A stretch of 64,000 bases of DNA from Bacteroides ndongoniae. Its GTDB lineage: Bacteria; Bacteroidota; Bacteroidia; Bacteroidales; Bacteroidaceae. The stretch covers positions 372,001 to 436,000 of the forward strand of contig NZ_FNVV01000012.1 in the NCBI RefSeq assembly GCF_900108345.1. The letters are read 5' to 3'. Below, in pieces: positions 26,867 to 35,279 of this stretch. The translations under genes were made by a program, and so were the position numbers. The notes beneath the pieces were generated by a model, which saw nothing but the letters and a program-made list of their open reading frames with translations, was not told the origin of the DNA and searched no databases. Numbering within the stretch: position 1 is the first letter of the stretch; each line of letters opens with the position of its first letter.

Positions 26867-28516
26867 ATGTTTGGAAAAAATAACCATCTCTGTCTGTCCC
26901 TGTTGTTGGGAGCCTGTCTCCTGCTGGCTGCCTGCGGCCCTGACCGTCGGGTAGCCCTGGCTGAACGGCTGATGGCTGAGCGGCAGACGGACAGTGCCGT
27001 GGCCGTGATGTACGATATTGATTACCCTTCGCGCCTCTCGGGCCGCGATTATGCCCTCCGTGCCCTCCTCTTGGCTGAGGCTGCCCATCGTAATGGTCAG
27101 TTGACTGCCTCGACCGACACCTTGCTGATACCTGCCATCGAGTATTTCACTCGTTCGGGCGACTCGTCCTATGCCGAACGGGCGCTCTACTGTAAGGGCC
27201 ATCTGGAACGCAGGCTCTACCATTCCGAGGCTTCCATACAGGCGTTCATGCAGGCCTTGTCTTTCCTGCAGGGCAGCGGTGACTACGAGCAGCTCTATCG
27301 GGTGAATACTTGGCTGGGCGTGGTGTGCATGGGGCAGGGCGATTATGCCGCCAAGGTGAAGTATTCCAAGGAGGCGCTGAAGGCAGCTATCGGCCTGGGA
27401 AACATGTTTTACAAGAACATGGCCCTATGCGACATCTCCACGGGCTACTACTTCCTGAACCGGCAGGACAGCGCCCTCCACTATGCGCAGGCCGCCTACG
27501 ATGCCGCTCTGGCCGACTCGGTGCCCCGCCAGCTGCTGCACGTCTACAACAACCTGGGCACCATCTACGCCGAGCTCGGACAGCCCGCCTTGGCGCTGGA
27601 GTATATTGACCGCTCCATGGCTCTCCGTCCCGCCACCGACACCATTGCCCTGCAAAGCCTCTACACGACCAAGAGCTACCTGTTCGGGCAGATGGCGCGC
27701 TACGACTCCGCGGCTCATTACTACCGCCTCTCGGCCGTAAGCTCCTCGCCCAGCGTCCGTGCCGATGCTTTCCGCTACATGGCCGAGATCAAGCACCGTA
27801 CGGGCAATGACCGCGAGGCCTATGCACTGCTTTCGGACTTCATCACCCTGGCCGACAGCCTGCGCGACGCCCGCTACACGGAAGAGACCATTGCCCTACA
27901 GGAGAGCTACCGCCACGAGCAGCTCTCGATGGAGAACCTCTACTGGCGCGCCCAGGCCGCCAGCCGCAAGACCGACCTGCTGCTGATGACCGTCGCTTTC
28001 CTGCTGCTTGCCTGGTTCGTCACCATTGTCTGCCTGCTCTACCGCCGCAGCCGGCGTAGGGTGAAAATCCAGCAGCGCTACCTGCACACACAGGCCGAGG
28101 AACTGGAGCAGGAGCGTGAAACCTCTTCGCTGCACCGGCAGCGTGTGGCCGAGATGGAGCAGAAGGAGGCGCGCCTCAAGGCCACTTTCTTCCGTCGCCT
28201 CAGCCAGCGGGTACTTCAGGGCATTGCCAATGGAGACAATGTCATCCTCTCCGACGAGGATTGGGAAGATATTGTGCAGAATGCTGACACCATTTTCGAC
28301 GGTTTCACCCGTCGCCTCCGTCAACGCTATCCCGCCCTGAACCAGGACGACTTGCGCTATTGCTGCATGGTGAAGATGCAGCTCTCCCAGTTGGAGATGT
28401 CGCAGGTCATGCACCTGGAGAAGGACTCCGTGAAGAAGCGCCTTAAGCGCATCCGTATGGAGAAGATGGGTGCCGACGGCGGCGTGACGCTGGAAGAACT
28501 GCTGAGGGAGTTCTGA
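26867..28516 (+). CDS. TPR lipoprotein with membrane helix and C-terminal HTH domain
   Basis: A 549-residue protein. It begins with a lipobox (LLLAACGP, Cys about residue 23), then has TPR repeats over residues 60-360 (VNTWLGVVCMGQGDYAAKVK, VYNNLGTIYAELGQPALALEY). A transmembrane helix lies at about 374-394 (LLLMTVAFLLLAWFVTIVCLL), then a coiled coil, then a LuxR-like helix-turn-helix region (LSQLEMSQVMHLEKDSVKKRLKRIRMEK). This layout is a common Bacteroides membrane-bound regulator, with TPRs outside and HTH inside. A lipobox followed by a later TM helix is unusual, and the first segment may be a plain signal peptide. It precedes the LemA row and is its candidate regulator. Confidence 0.8.
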   Translation: MFGKNNHLCLSLLLGACLLLAACGPDRRVALAERLMAERQTDSAVAVMYDIDYPSRLSGRDYALRALLLAEAAHRNGQLTASTDTLLIPAIEYFTRSGDSSYAERALYCKGHLERRLYHSEASIQAFMQALSFLQGSGDYEQLYRVNTWLGVVCMGQGDYAAKVKYSKEALKAAIGLGNMFYKNMALCDISTGYYFLNRQDSALHYAQAAYDAALADSVPRQLLHVYNNLGTIYAELGQPALALEYIDRSMALRPATDTIALQSLYTTKSYLFGQMARYDSAAHYYRLSAVSSSPSVRADAFRYMAEIKHRTGNDREAYALLSDFITLADSLRDARYTEETIALQESYRHEQLSMENLYWRAQAASRKTDLLLMTVAFLLLAWFVTIVCLLYRRSRRRVKIQQRYLHTQAEELEQERETSSLHRQRVAEMEQKEARLKATFFRRLSQRVLQGIANGDNVILSDEDWEDIVQNADTIFDGFTRRLRQRYPALNQDDLRYCCMVKMQLSQLEMSQVMHLEKDSVKKRLKRIRMEKMGADGGVTLEELLREF

Positions 28517-28819
28517 CGGCATCCGGTTGTTTTCGGGCACGGATGAGGAGGAGATATAAGGGGAAGGATGGTCTGCAGACTTCCGCTTGCTCCGTGCCTG
28601 AAGCGGAAAGTTCCCTGATTTGACATACTCTCAAGTCAAATGTCCCCCTCCTTACCCTTCCTTCTTTTACCTTCAACAGTCTTTCTGTCAGCTGTTTATT
28701 CCTTGTTTTAAGGGGATCCATTTGTCCCCCTCTTCCGTTTCCGTATTTTCAGATTAGCTGTTACTTTTGCTTGTGTGAAAAGTGAAGTAATTGCTAATGT
28801 TTTTTAGAAAGGAAAGCCT
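28517..28819. promoter_or_regulatory. Leader of the LemA row with paired TGTCCCCCT motifs
   Basis: CAAATGTCCCCCT ends at 28649 and ATTTGTCCCCCT ends at 28731, 82 bp apart. The same two words with 81-bp spacing lie before the gene at 18838. No coding frame is supported. GTTTTAAGGGGA sits between the motifs, and AAAGGAAAG is the ribosome-binding site for LemA. Confidence 0.55.
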
Positions 28820-29383
28820 ATGGTGATAGTTTATGCAATGGCAGGTGTGGCGGTGTTGCTGGTTCTTTGGTATATCTGGACGGCCAACAACCTGATAGCC
28901 AAACGGAACAGGGTGAAGCAGTGCCGCAGCAGCATCTGCGTAGTATTGAAGCAGCGGAACGACCTGATTCCCAATCTGGTGGCAGCTGTAAAGACGTATA
29001 TGGGGCACGAGAGCGAGGTGTTGGTGCGCATCGCCGAGCTGCGTTCGCGCCTGTCGCCTTCGGCCTCGGAGGGCGAACAGATCAGGGCGGGTAGCGAACT
29101 GTCTTCCCTGCTGTCCAGGCTGAACGTGTCGGTGGAGGACTATCCCGGACTGAAAGCCGACGCACAGTTTCATCGCCTGCAGGCCAATCTGGAAGAGATG
29201 GAGTTGCAGTTGCAGGCCATCCGCCGTACCTTCAACGCGGCGGTGACGGACTATAACAACACCATCGAGATGTTCCCCTCGTGCATCGTGGCGCGCAGTC
29301 GGCACCATTGTGCAGAGAAACTGATAGAGATACCCGATCAGGAACAGCGCAATGTGAATGTGGCAGACTTATTCAAGAAATAA
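28820..29383 (+). CDS. LemA family protein
   Basis: The protein has 187 residues with one N-terminal transmembrane helix (residues 3-20) followed by the long alpha-helical LemA domain: NLIAKRNRVKQC, QRNDLIPNLVAAVKTYMGHE and FNAAVTDYNNTIEMFPS. LemA proteins are membrane-anchored helical bundles of unknown function, often paired with DUF3137 or TPM proteins. Here the DUF3137 gene starts 2 bp after the stop, so the pair is co-translated. In the usual family the N-terminus is outside and the bundle is exposed to the periplasm or cytoplasm; the sequence does not decide. Confidence 0.9.
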   Translation: MVIVYAMAGVAVLLVLWYIWTANNLIAKRNRVKQCRSSICVVLKQRNDLIPNLVAAVKTYMGHESEVLVRIAELRSRLSPSASEGEQIRAGSELSSLLSRLNVSVEDYPGLKADAQFHRLQANLEEMELQLQAIRRTFNAAVTDYNNTIEMFPSCIVARSRHHCAEKLIEIPDQEQRNVNVADLFKK

Positions 29384-29385
29384 CG

Positions 29386-30420
29386 ATGGAAACGATTGAT
29401 TTTAAGGCATTGGAAACGGAGCTGCACGGCGAGCTTGTCCGTGTGGAGAGGTGGCGCCGCGTGGTGAGGGTGCTGAGTGTGGTGGTCTATTCGCTGGTGT
29501 TCGCCTGGTTTATGTTTGTGCTGTTCGGCGGCACGTTGCTGGCTCGGATGGGTTGGCATGATTATAGTGCGCTGACGCGGACGGTGGTACCTGTCTTTAT
29601 TGGACTGGTAGTTCTCAGTTTTGCGCTGACACGCAGTCTGTCCGCCTTCCATGAGCGCGAGGAGGCCGCCATGCGCAGGGCGATGCAGGCTATGTTGCCT
29701 GGTGTGCGCTTCCTGCCCCTTTCCGAATGCGAGGTGGACAACAGTCTGCTGACAGGCAGCCGTTTGTTCACAGTTTCCTACGGCGATCCGAGGCTGGCGA
29801 TGGACTGTTACGGCGAGGTGGAGACAGGCAGCGGAAGCATGCTGCGCATGGCCGACGTGGGCGTCTCCTACGGATGGATGAACCGCTGGCAGTATCATCC
29901 CGTAATGGGGTACGTTGTCATGGTCTACCGCCATGTGCTGCGTCCGCTTTTTGCCTCGCGCATGGAGAGCAGCGCGCACAACTTCCGCGGCATGTTCGGC
30001 TGGTGCCGGACATCGCGCCGCTACGAGGGCGATATCCTGGTGCTGCCTGACCACTTGGAGGACAAGGCGGGCTATCTGGCTCATCACGTGCAAGCCCTGC
30101 AAAAGCGCTTCCATGCCCGCCTTGTCCGTCTGGAAGACCCTGAGTTTGAGCGCCGCTTCGTGGTGTATGCCGATAACGAAGTGTCTGCCCGCATGTTGCT
30201 GACGCCTGCCATGATGCGGCGGATGACTGCCCTGCGCGACGCCTTCGGACGCGACCTGATGTTCTCCTTCAGCCGCGGCTGCCTCTACTACGCCGCCTCC
30301 ATGCCCCAAGGTTTCCTGCGTTTGCGTCCCGCTTTGCTGGGCGGAGGGCGGATGCTGGAGACGGTCTACAACGACATCACCCTGTCGGGGAGGGTGGCGG
30401 ACGAATTGGGAGTCAGTTAA
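29386..30420 (+). CDS. DUF3137 membrane protein
   Basis: The start at 29386 follows the LemA stop by 2 bp and is preferred over an upstream in-frame ATG that would overlap LemA. The 344-residue protein has two transmembrane helices (about residues 27-48 and 62-80) and then a soluble domain with the DUF3137 features ARMESSAHNFRGMFGWC, ERRFVVYADNEVSARMLLTPAMM and FSFSRGCLYYAAS. DUF3137 commonly travels with LemA; the function is unknown. A 22-bp-period array begins 40 bp after its stop. Confidence 0.85.
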   Translation: METIDFKALETELHGELVRVERWRRVVRVLSVVVYSLVFAWFMFVLFGGTLLARMGWHDYSALTRTVVPVFIGLVVLSFALTRSLSAFHEREEAAMRRAMQAMLPGVRFLPLSECEVDNSLLTGSRLFTVSYGDPRLAMDCYGEVETGSGSMLRMADVGVSYGWMNRWQYHPVMGYVVMVYRHVLRPLFASRMESSAHNFRGMFGWCRTSRRYEGDILVLPDHLEDKAGYLAHHVQALQKRFHARLVRLEDPEFERRFVVYADNEVSARMLLTPAMMRRMTALRDAFGRDLMFSFSRGCLYYAASMPQGFLRLRPALLGGGRMLETVYNDITLSGRVADELGVS

Positions 30421-30460
30421 CTGTTTGCCGGGTAAAATCTTGCTTTTGAAACCTGAGTTA

Positions 30461-30570
30461 GTAAAAACCTGGCAGGTTCTCAGTAAAAACCCGGGGAGTT
30501 TTCAGTAAAAACTCGTGGGGTTTGCAGTAAAAAGCCGTGGAGAATTGGAGGAAAACCCGTGGAGAATCAG
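30461..30570. repeat. 22-bp tandem array E (GTAAAAACCCGTGGAG units)
   Basis: Five contiguous 22-bp units start at 30461, 30483, 30505, 30527 and 30549. All carry AAAA followed by a C/G-rich core and a T/A tail; the first four start GTAAAAA. Units differ at 5-9 positions from each other, yet no base is gained or lost between them. The array lies 40 bp after the DUF3137 stop. The remaining 170 bp to the next start show nothing clear. Confidence 0.88.
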
Positions 30571-30742
30571 AAGCAGTGACGGGAAGAGGCCGAAAAAAGG
30601 GAAGCTTGTATGGAACTTATTGGCGCTGCAAACCAATATTAAAAACAAAACTTAAATTACCCATTAATCATTATATCATGAATGGAGTAGGTAGGATTCT
30701 TTTGTTCTCCGGCCTTTCTTCATTCCGTAAATCTATTATTGT

Positions 30743-32092
30743 ATGAAACAGACACCTGTCTTTATTCCGCCTCTGACGGATTCCACACAGAGTTCCGTCC
30801 GTATGGAGGCTTACGAGAAGAGCGTAGACCTTTATGGTCAGGGAGCCTATTTGGAGTCCTTCCACAGCCTGCTCGATTATCTGAATGCCGGTTTCCGCTC
30901 CAAGTACGGTAATGCGGAAGGCACCGAGTTTCACATTCCCCACGGTTCCATCCTGGTGCATATCCGCATAGCGGACAATATGGTCAGCGTGGTGGCCGAC
31001 TTCCTGCGCCTGCCCGAGAAGGGGCGCGTGGCCATGCTGCGCCAAGTGGCCGACCTCAACCTGAACAAGCTGCTCCTGCCCCGTTTCGTAAAAGAGGGCG
31101 AGCAGCTGAAGATGGAGTATTCCTGCCCTTTGTCGCAAAGTCATCCCCACAAGATGTTCTACGTGCTGCAGAACATCTGCCACGTCGGCGACAAGTACGA
31201 CGATGAGTTCTGCACCAGGTTCGGCGCCACTCGTTGCTACGAGCCGCAGGTCATGCCCTATCCGCCCGAAGAGGTGGAGCGCATCTATGAAGCCATCCAG
31301 GCACTGGGAAAAACCACACTCGAAGCCCTGAAGGAGTACGACGGCGACCGCCGCTACGGCTATTCGTGGAATGTACTCGACACGGCTTTCTACCAGATTT
31401 CCTACTTTGCCCGTCCGCAGGGACAGCTACTCAACGAACTGGAGAAGGCCGTGGACGACATGGATGCCGAGCGGCCCATTGTAGAAGTACTGGCCAGGGG
31501 GAAAGCCTTTCTGGAGAAGTTGCTTGCTACTCCTCGCGAGAAACTGGCCGAAGACCTTTACTACACTGATACGCTGGTCTCCACCAAGCGGCGCTCCTCG
31601 CTGAAGAACATTCAAGAGCATTTCCGGAGTGTCTATCAGGAGGCGGCCGAGGCCATGCAGAACGACAACTACGAGCGCAGTGCCGTGCGCCTGCTCTACG
31701 CCTTCTACGAGGCTTACTTTTACAACGACATGCAGGATGACATCAACCGTATCCTGTCCAAGGCCCTCAAAGCGGCAGGCGGACAGACGGTGGAGAAGGC
31801 GTCGGAAATCCTCTATGAGGCAATGGACCGCATCATGGACGGCGATCTGGATGATGATTTCCTGCCCGACTTTTCCGGCTTGGAAGGGCTGGCGAGCGGC
31901 GAAGACACTGCCGAAGCCATGCAACAGCAGATGGCAATGGCCATGCAGATGCAGCAACAGGTGTATCAGGCCATGGCAAGCGACGACATGCAGCAGTTGC
32001 AGCAGCAGATGGCAGCAGCCATGATGCGCGGCGACATGGCCGAGTATGCCCGGCTCGTGGCCGAGATACAGAAGAAGGCGATGGGACTGTAG
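30743..32092 (+). CDS. YbjN-like / type III chaperone-like protein, 449 aa
   Basis: Residues about 45-165 read like a YbjN fold (GTEFHIPHGSILVHIRIADN, LRQVADLNLNKLLLPRF, LQNICHVGDKYDDEFCTRFG). The pattern matches the C-terminal domain of the next gene. The middle is helical, and the C-terminal ~90 residues are rich in Met and Gln (MAMAMQMQQQVYQAMASDD), a likely coiled or oligomerising tail. No signal peptide or membrane segment is seen, so it is cytoplasmic. YbjN domains are chaperone-like. It lies 88 bp before the trypsin-YbjN gene, which suggests a shared transcript and a shared partner. Confidence 0.65.
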   Translation: MKQTPVFIPPLTDSTQSSVRMEAYEKSVDLYGQGAYLESFHSLLDYLNAGFRSKYGNAEGTEFHIPHGSILVHIRIADNMVSVVADFLRLPEKGRVAMLRQVADLNLNKLLLPRFVKEGEQLKMEYSCPLSQSHPHKMFYVLQNICHVGDKYDDEFCTRFGATRCYEPQVMPYPPEEVERIYEAIQALGKTTLEALKEYDGDRRYGYSWNVLDTAFYQISYFARPQGQLLNELEKAVDDMDAERPIVEVLARGKAFLEKLLATPREKLAEDLYYTDTLVSTKRRSSLKNIQEHFRSVYQEAAEAMQNDNYERSAVRLLYAFYEAYFYNDMQDDINRILSKALKAAGGQTVEKASEILYEAMDRIMDGDLDDDFLPDFSGLEGLASGEDTAEAMQQQMAMAMQMQQQVYQAMASDDMQQLQQQMAAAMMRGDMAEYARLVAEIQKKAMGL

Positions 32093-32180
32093 AATGGTAA
32101 AGAAGGCTTTAGCCACTATAACTTCTTAACTCATAAAGAAATATCAAAAACGGAACTTAAAACGAAAAGACATAGAAACG

Positions 32181-33263
32181 ATGGATCAGAATATCTATAA
32201 ACTAGTGTACAAGGTGACGCACGCAGGCGGGTCGGGAAGTTGCTTCTACCTGAAGGCGTACGACCTGTTTGTGACGAACTACCATGTGGTCAGTGGCTTC
32301 CACTCCGTAGCCCTGCACGACAACGACCGCCGTCCCTACCTGGCTCGGGTGGTGCTGGTGAACCCTTCGCTGGACATTGCCCTGCTGGCTGCCGAAGGCG
32401 ACTTCTCGCACCTGCCCGATTTGGGTCTCGCTTTCGACGACTCGCTGGAGATAGGCGGCAAGGTGAGCGTGGCGGGCTATCCCTACGGCATGCCTTTCAC
32501 GGTGACGGAGGGGTCGGTCTCGTCGCCTAAACAGCTGGTGGACGGTAAGTACTATATACAGACCGATGCGGCCGTGAACCCCGGCAACTCGGGCGGACCC
32601 ATCTTCAACGAACGCAACGAGGTGGTGGGAGTCACGGTGAGCAAGCTCAACAACGCCGACAACATGGGCTTCGGCATCCGGGTGGAGGCGCTCCGCAAGC
32701 TGCTCGATTCGGCAGGCGGTATAGACCGTTCCTGTTTCCAGGTGCAGTGTGACAGTTGCGATGAGCTGATAGCCGGCGAAGAGGACTATTGTCCCTCGTG
32801 CGGTGAGAAACTGCCCGAAGGCATCTTTGCCGAGCGCGAACCCTCGCCCTTGGCCATCTTCTGCGAGCAGGCCATCGGCGAGATGGGCGTCAACCCCGTG
32901 CTGGCACGCGACGGCTACGACTCGTGGACTTTCCACAAGGGCAGTTCGGAGATACGTATCTTCGTCTACGACAACACCTACCTGTTTGCCGTCTCGCCTA
33001 TCAACCTGCTGCCCAAGAAGGAGGTGGAGCCGGTGCTCGACTACATGCTGTCCGAGGATTTTTCGCCCTACAAGATGGGTATCGAGGGCCGACAGATATA
33101 CCTGGCTTACCGCCTCCATCTGTCCGACCTGACCGACAGCTCGGAAGACGAAATCCGCCGCAACCTGGTGAACCTGGCCCTGCGCGCCGACGAGATGGAC
33201 AACCTGATGGTGGACCGCTTCGGCTGCGAGCTCTCGGAGTATTCGCGTCAGGACAACGGCTGA
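32181..33263 (+). CDS. Cytoplasmic trypsin-like protease fused to zinc ribbon and YbjN domain
   Basis: A 360-residue protein without a signal peptide. Residues 10-180 are an S1C/trypsin-like domain with a complete triad: H35 (TNYHVV), D65 (SLDIALL) and S137 (NPGNSGGP). A zinc ribbon follows, with C190/C193 and C204/C207. The C-terminal ~140 residues look like a YbjN domain (NLVNLALRADEMDNLMVDRFG), similar to the gene upstream. A HtrA-like core without PDZ domains and with a cytoplasmic location is unusual; the YbjN domain may deliver targets. It is the last gene of the LemA row and ends 20 bp before the right direct repeat. Confidence 0.78.
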   Translation: MDQNIYKLVYKVTHAGGSGSCFYLKAYDLFVTNYHVVSGFHSVALHDNDRRPYLARVVLVNPSLDIALLAAEGDFSHLPDLGLAFDDSLEIGGKVSVAGYPYGMPFTVTEGSVSSPKQLVDGKYYIQTDAAVNPGNSGGPIFNERNEVVGVTVSKLNNADNMGFGIRVEALRKLLDSAGGIDRSCFQVQCDSCDELIAGEEDYCPSCGEKLPEGIFAEREPSPLAIFCEQAIGEMGVNPVLARDGYDSWTFHKGSSEIRIFVYDNTYLFAVSPINLLPKKEVEPVLDYMLSEDFSPYKMGIEGRQIYLAYRLHLSDLTDSSEDEIRRNLVNLALRADEMDNLMVDRFGCELSEYSRQDNG

Positions 33264-33283
33264 CGGATGACCATGCTGGCACA

Positions 33284-33478
33284 GTGCCGTGAAGGCCGCT
33301 TGTGATGCGGTTGTAGAACACTTGCACGGCTCGCGAGCCGTGCAAGTGTTGCTCGCGAGCCGTACAAGTGTCCCACAAATGGAATGCAAGTGTTGCTCAC
33401 GAAGGATGCAAGCGAGGTATTTTTATGGTTCACGTTTCACAGCAAAACAGCTCATAATAAGCATGTTGCTGTGAAAGG
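33284..33478. repeat. Right copy of the 165-bp direct repeat, containing 22-bp array D
   Basis: Bases 33284-33448 match 18274-18438 exactly, including the 30-bp palindrome (33319-33348) and the 22-bp units. After 33448 one extra A and several changes appear, and similarity fades by 33478. The copy begins 20 bp after the trypsin-YbjN stop and ends close to the 3' end of the minus-strand acetyltransferase gene. Confidence 0.9.
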
Positions 33479-33501
33479 TCACGCATCGGGGACGTTTCGG
33501 C

Positions 33502-33999
33502 TCAAATGTCGATGCCCATGATGTAATCGTTCATATAATATCCGTTTCCGATGGGGAAGTCGCCTTCGCGCACTTTTGTCATGCCCATGTGCTGGTAGAA
33601 GCCTAAAGCGGGGTTGTGGCGGTTTACGTTCAGTTCCATGCGGCAGGGAGCGGGATGCACTTCCTTGATGTATCGGATGGCTTCGCGGAAGAGGAACTTG
33701 CCGCAATGTGCCTTCTGAAAGTAGGGTAGTACGTATATCTTTTGCAGGTGAAACAGGTCTTCGCCTTCGGGCTGTACGGAAACGTAGCCTGCTGCTTCGC
33801 ACTCTTCGTAGGCGATGAGGTAGACGTGGCCTTCTTCTTCCATCTGCTTGCGGATGTTTTCGGGCGAATACATCCAGTCCATCATGTAATCTATCTGTTC
33901 GGGTGTAAGGATGCTGCGATAGGTGGCAGGGAATACCTGCTGCGCCAGTTTCTGAATGAGTTCGCAGTCGGCGACGGTTGCTTTTCTGATAGTGAACAT
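33502..33999 (-). CDS. GNAT family N-acetyltransferase
   Basis: A 165-residue GNAT enzyme. The start MFTIRKATVADCELIQKLA is typical. The acetyl-CoA binding region reads LQKIYVLPYFQKAHCGKFLFREA (shown here only as its family pattern, with the Q/RxxGxG/A loop degenerate), and ALGFYQHMGM is the usual C-terminal motif. It is related to acetyltransferases of the RimI/PhnO type; the substrate is unknown. With the DUF4884 gene upstream on the same strand it forms a short minus-strand unit just outside the 15-kb block. Confidence 0.88.
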   Translation of the reverse strand: MFTIRKATVADCELIQKLAQQVFPATYRSILTPEQIDYMMDWMYSPENIRKQMEEEGHVYLIAYEECEAAGYVSVQPEGEDLFHLQKIYVLPYFQKAHCGKFLFREAIRYIKEVHPAPCRMELNVNRHNPALGFYQHMGMTKVREGDFPIGNGYYMNDYIMGIDI

Positions 34000-34031
34000 T
34001 TGTGGTTTCTTTTTAATGGTTATTTGTGACT

Positions 34032-34349
34032 TTATTCAAGCGCCTTTTGCGGGAAAGCCTTTTTCACGAACGTGCTGTCGTTCCGTTGGCGGTAGGTTAC
34101 GGTTTGCCGGCGGGTGGAATCGTTGGGGATGGCGGTCACGTCGCCCTGAGTGGTGAAGTAGACGTAACTGCCCGACCACGAGTCGTAGAAGCGGTATACC
34201 CGGCATCCGTCGTGCTCGAAAAGGTAGCTGACACGGTAGTCGGGATTGTTGGCCGATTGGGATTCTGAAACGGAACGTTGCATGACGCAAGAGGTGACGG
34301 CCATGCCTGCCAGCAGCAGGAAAGCAGAGGTTCGGAGAATTTTTTTCAT
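34032..34349 (-). CDS. DUF4884-type small lipoprotein
   Basis: The start at 34349 (MKKILRTSAFLLLAGMAVTSC) gives an SPII signal with lipidation at the Cys near residue 21; an upstream ATG was rejected. The mature ~85 residues contain YLFEHDGCRVYRFYDSWSG and YVYFTTQGDV, which resemble DUF4884, a small Bacteroidetes family of unknown function. It is probably attached to the outer membrane. The gene lies 32 bp before the acetyltransferase gene. Confidence 0.7.
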   Translation of the reverse strand: MKKILRTSAFLLLAGMAVTSCVMQRSVSESQSANNPDYRVSYLFEHDGCRVYRFYDSWSGSYVYFTTQGDVTAIPNDSTRRQTVTYRQRNDSTFVKKAFPQKALE

Positions 34350-34549
34350 TTTTATGGTTATTGTTTGAACCCAAAGATACACAGATTTGTTTCTATTTCA
34401 GGTATCTTGCCGGACAATTATTGTTAACATGCAGATTGACGTCTGTGCCTGTCGCTTTTTTTATTGCAGCACGAAGCCGATAGATTTTCTTTATCGGTCG
34501 ATAGAAAAATCCGATGGAATTTAGTGCCGGATATCACAATATGTTTTCA

Positions 34550-34557
34550 TACATTTG
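34550..34557 (+). promoter_or_regulatory. -7 element of the rubrerythrin promoter
   Basis: TACATTTG matches TAnnTTTG and lies 53 bp before the rubrerythrin ATG. I see no TTTG at the usual 19-21 bp spacing upstream, so an activator may help. The gene starts after an AAAAAGAAAC ribosome-binding region. Confidence 0.5.
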
Positions 34558-34609
34558 CAGCACAAGAAACAATCAATACAGAATATTAACCTATTAAAAA
34601 GAAACGATT

Positions 34610-35188
34610 ATGACTAAGAGTATCAAAGGAACCCGCACAGAGAAGAATCTGATGACTTCATTCGCCGGCGAATCGCAGGCACGTATGCGTTACACTTACT
34701 TTGCCAGCGTGGCCAAGAAGGAAGGTTACGAACAGATTGCTGCCATCTTCCTGGAGACTGCCGAGCAGGAGAAAGAACACGCAAAGCGTATGTTCAAGTG
34801 GCTCGAAGGCGGCATGGTAGAGATTACAGCCAGCTATCCCGCAGGTGTGATCGGTACAACCCTCCAGAACTTGCAGGCTGCCGCTGCCGGCGAGAACGAA
34901 GAGTGGTCACTCGACTATCCCAAGTTTGCCGACATCGCCGATGAAGAAGGTTTCCCCGAAATCGCCCTGATGTACCGCAACATCGCTGTAGCCGAGAAGG
35001 GACACGAAGAGCGTTATCTGGCTTTCGTGAAGAACATCGAGAATGCTACCGTATTTGCCAAGGAAGGTGAAGTGGTATGGCAGTGCCGCAACTGCGGATT
35101 CATCTATACAGGTAAGGAAGCTCCCGAGCTGTGCCCTGCTTGCCTCCATCCGCAAGCTTACTTCGAAGTGAAGAAAGAAAACTGGTAA
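34610..35188 (+). CDS. rbr: Rubrerythrin
   Basis: Rubrerythrin reduces hydrogen peroxide in anaerobes. The 192-residue protein has an N-terminal ferritin-like di-iron domain (SFAGESQARMRYTYFA, EQEKEHAKRMFKWLEGG, MYRNIAVAEKGHEERY) and a C-terminal rubredoxin-like domain with two CxxC pairs (CRNCGFIYTG and CPACLHPQ). All iron ligands are in place and the length is normal. It is monocistronic with its own terminator at 35211. Its presence fits an anaerobic host that meets oxygen. Confidence 0.97.
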   Translation: MTKSIKGTRTEKNLMTSFAGESQARMRYTYFASVAKKEGYEQIAAIFLETAEQEKEHAKRMFKWLEGGMVEITASYPAGVIGTTLQNLQAAAAGENEEWSLDYPKFADIADEEGFPEIALMYRNIAVAEKGHEERYLAFVKNIENATVFAKEGEVVWQCRNCGFIYTGKEAPELCPACLHPQAYFEVKKENW

Positions 35189-35210
35189 GATACGGATTAC
35201 CATAAACAAT

Positions 35211-35260
35211 CAACCCCATTGGCGGAGCCGAACGGCCGCAGCCAATGGGGTTGCTGTTTT
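35211..35260 (+). terminator. Rho-independent terminator of rubrerythrin
   Basis: A 13-bp perfect stem (CAACCCCATTGGC at 35211-35223 and its complement at 35241-35253) is followed by CTGTTTTT. It is placed 22 bp after the rubrerythrin stop. Confidence 0.85.
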
Positions 35261-35279
35261 TAGGGGGAGGAGAGGGATA

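Noticed and set aside
32202..33389. 395-aa frame on the minus strand
   Set aside because: It is antisense to the trypsin-YbjN gene, which has an intact catalytic triad; its N-terminus would be translated from the repeat array.
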